Shown here piece after piece: positions 5,827 through 8,342 of a stretch of DNA of 8,342 nucleotides (its first letter is position 1; every line of letters begins with the position of its first letter). Both the position numbers and the translations under genes were made by a program. Under the pieces are notes generated by a model that had not been told where the DNA came from, did no database searches, and was given only the letters and a program-made list of their open reading frames with translations. The stretch covers positions 1-8,342 of the forward strand of contig SKHH01000266.1 in assembly GCA_007117055.1 (NCBI GenBank). Reading direction: 5' to 3'. This stretch comes from Lishizhenia sp. (lineage in GTDB: Bacteria > Bacteroidota > Bacteroidia > Flavobacteriales_D > Crocinitomicaceae).

Positions 5827-6234
5827 TTATGCCCATACGTCATTAGAAATAAACACCGTTCCTTTAAATAAAGCAATGGTTTTATTGTGTTGGTTTAGAA
5901 CGGTTACTTCATAAACACCCACAGTTTTTCCACGATTGAGTTCACGGCAAGTGGCGGTAAGCGTGTCTCCTATTTGGGTAGGACGAGTATGGGAAATGGA
6001 GGTTTCGATGCTCACACATTTTTGACCATAAGCATTCGATGCAAAGGCTAAGGCGGAGTCAGCGAGACTATAACTTATTCCGCCATGGGCAATATTAAAC
6101 CCATTAACCATTTCTTCATTTAGAGTCAGCGATAAGGTACAACTTCCTCTATCAATAGCGACTATTTCAACACCTAACCATTTCGAAAAGGCATCGCCAT
6201 CCATCATTTTCTGGACAATTTCAAGGGGTTTCAT
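5827..6234 (-). CDS. paaI: PaaI-family hotdog acyl-CoA thioesterase
   Basis: A 135-residue single hotdog-domain protein, the usual length for the family. The motif NGFNIAHGGISYSLADSALA (44-63) contains the HGG turn (50-52) and the aspartate D59 of LAD that corresponds to the catalytic acid of E. coli PaaI. The following SIETSISHTRPTQIGDTLTA (76-95) fits the central strands. PaaI enzymes hydrolyse ring-hydroxylated phenylacetyl-CoA esters and rescue trapped CoA during aromatic degradation; the exact substrate here is inference. It is the last gene of a minus-strand operon: its ATG overlaps the TGA of the upstream acidic-protein gene (ATGA at 6234-6231), and AAAGGGG in that gene's last codons could serve as ribosome binding site. 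No other phenylacetate-pathway gene is present in the window, so a generic acyl-CoA thioesterase role remains possible. Confidence 0.85.
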   Translation of the reverse strand: MKPLEIVQKMMDGDAFSKWLGVEIVAIDRGSCTLSLTLNEEMVNGFNIAHGGISYSLADSALAFASNAYGQKCVSIETSISHTRPTQIGDTLTATCRELNRGKTVGVYEVTVLNQHNKTIALFKGTVFISNDVWA

Positions 6235-6713
6235 TCCCCTTTAATTGCGTTATTCATAAGTCCAATCATCCCTACACCTACAATAAATAACAATGAAGCT
6301 GTTTCGTCGTCAAGTTCATCACCGGTTTCATCCTGTAAGGAAACATCAGCGGCTAAAAAATGTACCAATTCGGGTTGATTACAAAAAGCAATAATTACAT
6401 CCAGATCGTCGTCATCCATGAATTCTTCTAGCACATTGGAATAGTCTTCTTGAAAAGCGTCAATTTCCTCATCCGAAATACTTTTTAGGGAAATCTTTTG
6501 TTGTACAAAGGCTTCGGAAAAAACGGTAAAATAATATACCGATAATGCGGCCAATTGGTCATTTTGTGTTTCCATTCCTGCCGAGATGGCATAAGTAATA
6601 AGCGGACTTTGCTGTAACGCGTAGGTTTCAGATAGTTTTTCTAAGGCGTCATCATTTAATTCATCAATTTTCTCAACGGCCTTTTGAATGTTTTCTAGTG
6701 TAATTATCTTCAT
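6231..6713 (-). CDS. Hypothetical acidic protein in the nadC operon
   Basis: A 160-residue protein that I do not recognise. It is strongly acidic: about 34 Asp/Glu against 7 Lys and no Arg at all, with acidic clusters at 81-105 (DEEIDAFQEDY...DDDDLD) and 128-137 (DETGDELDDE). It appears mostly helical, has no signal peptide, and has one hydrophobic segment near the C-terminus (139-153, ASLLFIVGVGMIGLM), too isolated to call a firm membrane anchor. Its ATG overlaps the nadC stop by one base (TAATG), and its TGA overlaps the start of paaI (ATGA). It is therefore translated in step with both neighbours. The role is unknown. The intact frame and double overlap make it a real gene with high confidence. 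Confidence 0.8.
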   Translation of the reverse strand: MKIITLENIQKAVEKIDELNDDALEKLSETYALQQSPLITYAISAGMETQNDQLAALSVYYFTVFSEAFVQQKISLKSISDEEIDAFQEDYSNVLEEFMDDDDLDVIIAFCNQPELVHFLAADVSLQDETGDELDDETASLLFIVGVGMIGLMNNAIKGE

Positions 6714-7549
6714 TATTTGAATATTGCTTTTAGACTCATGTCCAACGATTTAACTGAATGTGTAAGTGCTCCAGAAGAAATATAATTAATCCCTGTTTCT
6801 GCATAAGCGCGAAGAGTTTCTTCTGTAATTCCTCCTGAGGCTTCTGTTTCTATATGAGCTGGTATTTTGTGGAGTACGGATTTAATATCTTCTGGGGTAA
6901 AGTTATCAAGCATAATGCGGTCCACATTCCCAACAGCTAAAACCTCATCCAGTTCTTTTTCGTCTCGTACTTCAATTTCTACTTTTAATTTTAGCTTGTT
7001 TTTTTCTAAATAATCGGTAGTTCGCTGAATTGCTTGTGCAATTCCTCCGGCATAATCAATGTGATTATCTTTGATCATAATCATATCGTACAACCCGTGT
7101 CTGTGATTATGTCCTCCACCTATGGTTACGGCCCATTTTTCAATGGCACGAATTCCAGGCGTTGTTTTACGTGTGTCTAACAATCGTGAGTCAGTTCCTT
7201 CAATTAAACGCGCATAATGATGGGTTTTTGTGGCAATACCACTCATCCTTTGCATAAAGTTTAACACCAATCGTTCTGTTGCTAATATAGAACGCGAACT
7301 TCCTTCTACTTCAAAGGCTATATCTCCTACTTTAACTGCTCTTCCATCCAAGTGATGAACTGTAATTTTTAAGTCAGGATCGTATGTTAAAAATATTTTT
7401 TTAGCCAACTCAACGCCTGCTAATATGCCATTTTCTTTGATAAGTAATTTTGCATGCCCGGTAGCCTTTTCTGGAACACAAGCTAACGCAGAGTGATCTC
7501 CTTCCCCAAGATCTTCTTTTAAAGCGAGTTCAATTATTGCATCAATCAT
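6713..7549 (-). CDS. nadC: Nicotinate-nucleotide pyrophosphorylase (quinolinate phosphoribosyltransferase)
   Basis: A 278-residue cytosolic enzyme that converts quinolinate and PRPP to nicotinate mononucleotide, CO2 and PPi in de novo NAD synthesis. All family motifs are present: ALKEDLGEGDHS (9-20), TERLVLNFMQRMSGIAT (91-107), LLDTRKTTPG (123-132), GGGHNHR (144-150), MIKDNHI (158-164), VEIEV (190-194), IMLDNF (212-217) and EASGGI (236-241). The basic substrate-binding residues R101, R127, K128 and K160 and the acidic E193 and D215 are in place, and length is normal. It heads a tight minus-strand operon with the acidic unknown gene (TAATG overlap) and paaI. A TAATTTTG box lies just upstream of the ATG. 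nadA and nadB, or kynurenine-pathway genes that would supply quinolinate, are not in the window. Confidence 0.96.
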   Translation of the reverse strand: MIDAIIELALKEDLGEGDHSALACVPEKATGHAKLLIKENGILAGVELAKKIFLTYDPDLKITVHHLDGRAVKVGDIAFEVEGSSRSILATERLVLNFMQRMSGIATKTHHYARLIEGTDSRLLDTRKTTPGIRAIEKWAVTIGGGHNHRHGLYDMIMIKDNHIDYAGGIAQAIQRTTDYLEKNKLKLKVEIEVRDEKELDEVLAVGNVDRIMLDNFTPEDIKSVLHKIPAHIETEASGGITEETLRAYAETGINYISSGALTHSVKSLDMSLKAIFK

Positions 7550-7553
7550 GGTT

Positions 7554-7561
7554 CAAAATTA
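7554..7561 (-). promoter_or_regulatory. Candidate -7 box (TAATTTTG) of the nadC operon
   Basis: On the minus strand TAATTTTG matches the TAnnTTTG consensus exactly and ends 4 nt before the nadC ATG. No TTG -33 element was found 17-23 nt upstream, so the match may be chance. If it works, the transcript would be leaderless or nearly so. The gap to the upstream barrel gene (7550-7638) has no convincing terminator, so read-through from that gene is also possible. Confidence 0.3.
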
Positions 7562-7638
7562 CATAAATTATCGCTTTTCTGTTTTTAATTAAGGCAGATA
7601 TAGTTAATTTATTATAACCTTTTTGTGACACAGCATCT

Positions 7639-8342
7639 TTACCATTGCGGGCAGGTTCCACAGCCATCGGTAGGTCGTGCAAATATGGAGAACCCTAAAG
7701 CAATTTCAGGAGAAAAAAATAAATTAGCGTGTTCTGCTGTAGTGGTTCGTGTAGTATTTAGTGCAATATTGTTTTGCGCAATGAGCCCTGTGTTAATTCC
7801 AACTTGAAGAAAAATATGCTGTGAAAAAACGAAGCGTGTGCTTGCGTGAATAGCTGCAGAAAAACCGCTAATTCCCGCCGGACTGTTTTGAGGTAGTCCA
7901 TCGTACCAATATTCAGCATTAGAAATTACAGGGCCTCCTTTTACACCAAGAGCTGTTTGAAATGCAAAGTTAGGCGTTCTTTTTTTTACCCATTGGTCTA
8001 CTCGAATGAGAGAAGCTTGTAAGATGGTTGCTCCGCTTTCTTGGTAATAATTTATGGTTTCTATGGCTTCGTTAAAAGAAGCTTGTGTTACCTGACCACT
8101 ATATTGACTATGGGAGCCCGGAGAAAAATCTCCAGAAAAAAAAGAGTTTTCATCAGGGGCTAAAAACACATTTTGTCTATCCACGTGAATTCCAACTGCC
8201 CATTTATGAGCCACGAAATAACCCAGATAAAAATTAATTTGTGGTGTTTCAGCACTATTGAAGAAACTTCCTACAGGAGCGTAATCAGCGTTGTCAGAAA
8301 AAGGAAGTTCGTTAGCCGTAAAAGAATAATTCTGAGCGTTTA
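7639..8342 (-). CDS. Putative outer-membrane beta-barrel protein, C-terminal part (start outside window)
   Basis: The frame is open from the right window edge to the TAA at 7641-7639, giving 233 residues. A GTG at 8214 is internal, not a start, because the coding pattern continues upstream (NFYLGYFVAHKWAVGIHVD). The protein shows repeated amphipathic, aromatic-rich beta segments, e.g. NFAFQTALGVKGGPVI, GFSAAIHASTRFVFSQHIFL, QVGINTGLIAQN and LFFSPEIALGFSIFAR, typical of a Bacteroidota outer-membrane barrel, and it ends in Trp. After the last strand comes a short tail with a CGTC (CxxC) pair, unusual for such proteins. I cannot assign a family; PorP/SprF-like, OmpW-like and DUF barrels are all possible. 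It lies 89 bp upstream of nadC in the same direction. Confidence 0.7.
   Translation of the reverse strand, partial: NAQNYSFTANELPFSDNADYAPVGSFFNSAETPQINFYLGYFVAHKWAVGIHVDRQNVFLAPDENSFFSGDFSPGSHSQYSGQVTQASFNEAIETINYYQESGATILQASLIRVDQWVKKRTPNFAFQTALGVKGGPVISNAEYWYDGLPQNSPAGISGFSAAIHASTRFVFSQHIFLQVGINTGLIAQNNIALNTTRTTTAEHANLFFSPEIALGFSIFARPTDGCGTCPQW

Noticed and set aside
7624..7632. Palindrome TGTGACACA near the end of the barrel gene
   Set aside because: Only four base pairs per arm and no T tract; expected by chance.
7625..7807. Plus-strand 60-codon frame
   Set aside because: Shadow of the outer-membrane protein gene on the opposite strand, with no supporting features.
8212..8214. GTG as start codon of the right-hand barrel gene
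   Set aside because: The frame stays open and protein-like up to the window edge, with strand patterns on both sides, so the GTG is an internal valine.

Overview
The window looks like chromosomal DNA of a Bacteroidota bacterium, probably a flavobacterium-like aerobe. The DNA is AT-rich, start codons mostly lack strong Shine-Dalgarno sequences, exact matches to the Bacteroidota -7 promoter box (TAnnTTTG) occur upstream of genes, and several products are typical of the phylum: a carboxypeptidase-regulatory/TonB-plug protein and outer-membrane beta-barrel proteins ending in an aromatic residue. The exact genus cannot be told from the sequence alone.

Layout, left to right. (1) 3-122 (+) is the C-terminal end of an outer-membrane beta-barrel protein cut by the window edge. 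(2) 204-2084 (-) is a large DUF389 membrane protein whose soluble N-terminal half resembles a degenerate YegS/diacylglycerol-kinase fold. (3) A divergent intergenic stretch leads to an 18-codon His-rich mini-ORF (2276-2332, +). Its stop overlaps the start of a secreted CarboxypepD_reg + TonB-plug protein that has no barrel (2329-3054, +), followed by a clear intrinsic terminator. (4) A ~300-bp region follows with promoter-like boxes, a 22-codon ORF, a direct repeat and a hairpin. It precedes hgmA (homogentisate 1,2-dioxygenase) and hppD (4-hydroxyphenylpyruvate dioxygenase), both +. (5) A bidirectional terminator separates hppD from a convergent minus-strand operon transcribed nadC -> acidic unknown protein -> PaaI-family thioesterase, with start/stop overlaps at both junctions. 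(6) 7639-8342 (-) is the C-terminal 233 residues of another outer-membrane barrel protein whose start lies beyond the window.

Functionally, hgmA and hppD encode two consecutive steps of tyrosine/phenylalanine catabolism (4-hydroxyphenylpyruvate -> homogentisate -> maleylacetoacetate). The later enzymes (isomerase, fumarylacetoacetase) are not in the window. The minus operon combines NAD biosynthesis (quinolinate phosphoribosyltransferase) with a hotdog thioesterase of the family that rescues CoA from aromatic acyl-CoAs. The most interesting items are the barrel-less plug protein (a candidate relative of the type IX secretion SprA 'Plug') with its translationally coupled His-rich mini-ORF, and the kinase-like/DUF389 fusion with an A10 slippage-prone tract exactly at the domain linker. 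The structured region before hgmA is also worth a look. No mobile element, CRISPR array, rRNA or tRNA was seen.
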